The notes beneath the pieces were generated by a model. The model did no database searches, was not told the origin of the DNA, and was given only the letters and a program-made list of their open reading frames with translations. Below are positions 62,695 through 64,000 of a DNA stretch of 64,000 nucleotides, one piece after another (within the stretch, counting starts at the first letter, position 1; every line of letters begins with the position of its first letter). Both the position numbers and the translations under genes were made by a program. This DNA is from Eledone cirrhosa (Eukaryota; Mollusca; Cephalopoda; Octopoda; Eledonidae), in the NCBI GenBank assembly GCA_964016885.1, contig OZ024740.1, forward strand, positions 8,824,450 to 8,888,449. The letters are read 5' to 3'.

Positions 62695-63000
62695 AGCATA
62701 TAAACAATATGCCCCCCCCCCCCCCACCGCAAGGTGGTCGTGGAGGTGCCACGGCAAAAAAGCACCCAGCCCACACTGTAAAGTGGACGTGTAGGTGCCA
62801 CGAAAAAGCACCCAGCACTCACTGTAAATGAGGTTGGTGTTAGGAAGGGCATCCAGCTGTAGAAATCAAGCCAGATCAGTTCCTGTATGAGCAAGGCATG
62901 GTCAGCCGACCAGACACTGCCCACAACAGGACAACCCGTCTAACCCATGCTAGCGTGGAAGAACGGACGTAAAACGGTGATGATGATGATGATGATGATG
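62695..63000 (+). repeat. LINE-B2 3' UTR and (GAT)n tail
   Basis: Same blocks as 59011-59303, with a 14-C run and a longer GAT tail ending in GATGATG. The tail resembles the 3' ends of cephalopod SINEs, as expected when SINEs borrow the 3' end recognised by a partner LINE. Confidence 0.85.
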
Positions 63001-63105
63001 TCAGTTTCGATTTGTATGTCAGTTTCTATTGGTATATCAGTTTTGATTGGTATATCAGTTTTGATTGGTATATCAGTTTCAATTGGTATGTCAGTTTCGA
63101 TTAGT
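63001..63105 (+). repeat. 18-bp minisatellite remnant between two LINE insertions
   Basis: About six units that continue the unit order of the paralogous stretch at about 54715-54820 (TTTGTATG, two TTTTGATT units, then GATTAGT). Confidence 0.95.
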
Positions 63106-63447
63106 CGTCCCGCCACCACCCCCACCCCATCCACACCACCCCGTTCTATGTAAAGTTATGTTGGTGCCGCGCCATCCAGGCCGAAACAAATGAGATCGTG
63201 TAGGTGTCACGACAAAAAAACACACAGTCCACACTGTAATGTGGCCGTGTAGGCAACACGGTAAAAACCTCCCACACCCACACTGTAAATGTGGTTGGTG
63301 TTAGGAAGGGCATCCAACTGTAGAAAACCTGCCTGACAGTCCTATGCGAGCAAGACAATCACTCTTGCCTCAAGTGGGACTACCCCCGTCCAAACCCATG
63401 CAAGCGTGGAACACGGACGTTAAACGTTGATGATGATGATGATGATG
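63106..63447 (+). mobile_element. LINE-A type 3' UTR-only copy (342 bp)
   Basis: It matches the complement of the LINE-A 3' UTR (about 1-330): CAGGCCGAAACAAATGAGA, GTAGGTGTCACGAC, GCAACACGGTAAAAACCTCC, GTTGGTGTTAGGAAGGGCAT. It has one 112-bp type unit where LINE-A has two, and it continues to the family terminus, CAAGCGTGGAACACGG then (GAT)n. Left flank GATTAGT, right flank ATATCAGTTACTATT; the joined sequence GATTAGTATATCAGTTAC exists uninterrupted at about 54805-54825. It is a severe 5' truncation. Confidence 0.88.
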
Positions 63448-64000
63448 ATATCAGTTACTATTGGTATGTCAGTTTCGATTGGTATGTTAGTCCTCGATTT
63501 GTATGTCAGTTTCTATTGGTATATCAATTTTGATTGGTATGTCAGTTTCTATTGGTATGTCAGTTTCTATTGGTATATCAATTTCGATTGGTATTTCAGT
63601 TTCCATTGGTATATCAGTTTTGATTGGTATATCAGTTTCTATTGTTATATCAGTTTCTATTGGTATGTCAGTTTCGAATGGTATGTCAGTTTCTATTGCT
63701 ATATCAGTTTCGATTGGTATATCAGTTTCTATTGGTATATCAGTTCCGATTGGTATATCAGTTTCGATTGGTATATCAGTTTCTATTGGTATATCAGTTC
63801 CGATTGGTATATCAGTTTCGATTGGTATGTCAGTTTCTATTGGTATATCAGTTTCGATTGGCATATCAGTTTTGATTGGTATATCAGTTTTTCGATTGGT
63901 ATGTCAGTTTCTATTGGTATGTCAGTTTCTATTGGTATGTCAGTTTCGATTGGTATGTCAGTTTTATTGGTATGTCAATTTCGATTGGTATATCACTTTC
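63448..64000 (+). repeat. 18-bp minisatellite array, last segment (runs off the window)
   Basis: It continues the array. The unit order follows that seen around 49980-50470 and 54820-55310, including the off-length TTTTTCGATTGG unit at about 63888. The array therefore extends beyond the window. Confidence 0.95.

Larger units (their letters stand above)
59304..63000 (+). mobile_element. RTE-like LINE 'LINE-B2', apparently full length and intact
   Basis: A C-rich 5' UTR (59304-59574) is followed by one intact 1,039-codon ORF, a short 3' UTR and a (GAT)n tail that abuts the satellite at 63000/63001. The satellite on the right resumes at ATGTCAGTTTCGATTTG, exactly the unit that should follow the left satellite edge at 57387 (compare about 54680-54740), so B1 plus B2 occupy a single break in the array. 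If the 28-bp repeat is a target duplication, the B2 5' end lies at about 57388 and B1 is nested in it; otherwise B2 starts at 59304. Confidence 0.85.

Noticed and set aside
3561..64000. Telomeric repeat
   Set aside because: The 18-bp unit has no TTAGGG-like core and LINEs lie on both sides within the window.
1..64000. tRNA, rRNA, riboswitch or bacterial operon features
   Set aside because: No tRNA-like box A/box B pair, rRNA stretch or ribosome-binding pattern was recognised; all coding sequence belongs to retroelements.

Overview
The window looks like eukaryotic, non-genic, repeat-dominated DNA, most probably from a cephalopod (octopus-like). The main pointer is the 3' tail of the LINEs: a stretch reading GTTGGTGTTAGGAAGGGCAT, later CATGCTAGCGTGG, then ACGGACG and a run of GATGAT. 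That is the tail I know from abundant cephalopod SINE/LINE families. I see no host gene, rRNA, tRNA or CRISPR array.

Layout. 1-3457 is a minus-strand RTE-like LINE (here 'LINE-A') with an almost intact endonuclease/RT reading frame, broken near its 5' end. From about 3561 to the end of the window the background is one enormous minisatellite with an 18-bp unit, TCAGTTTCKATTGGTATR. It fills about 49 kb (roughly 77% of the window, about 2,700 units) and is organised into kilobase-scale higher-order repeats, several of them near-identical tandem duplications of about 4.4-5.2 kb. Four retroelement insertions or insertion clusters interrupt it: a 68-bp tail-only fragment (5463-5530); a full-length, apparently intact two-ORF CR1/L2-like LINE (23480-28724) with a 5-bp target duplication; a compound locus of two nearly identical RTE-like LINE copies (57388-63000; 'LINE-B1' reduced to the 3' half, 'LINE-B2' with an intact 1,039-codon ORF); and a copy of only the LINE-A 3' UTR (63106-63447).

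How the parts relate. At each interruption the satellite resumes at the unit where it stopped, and an uninterrupted paralogous version exists in another higher-order copy within the array. The insertions therefore post-date array growth, and their empty sites can be read in the same molecule. All four in-array insertions are in the plus orientation and rejoin the satellite at the same step of the 18-bp unit (ATRTCAG). The RTE-like LINEs carry a C4HC3 PHD-type zinc finger between RT palm motif D and the later YLG motif. LINE-A, LINE-B and the tail-only fragments share the GATGAT-ending tail.

The many long reading frames across the array follow from a stop-free 18-bp unit (a multiple of three). 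I do not call them genes, but the minus-strand frame (repeat PIETDI) has an odd property reported in the findings.
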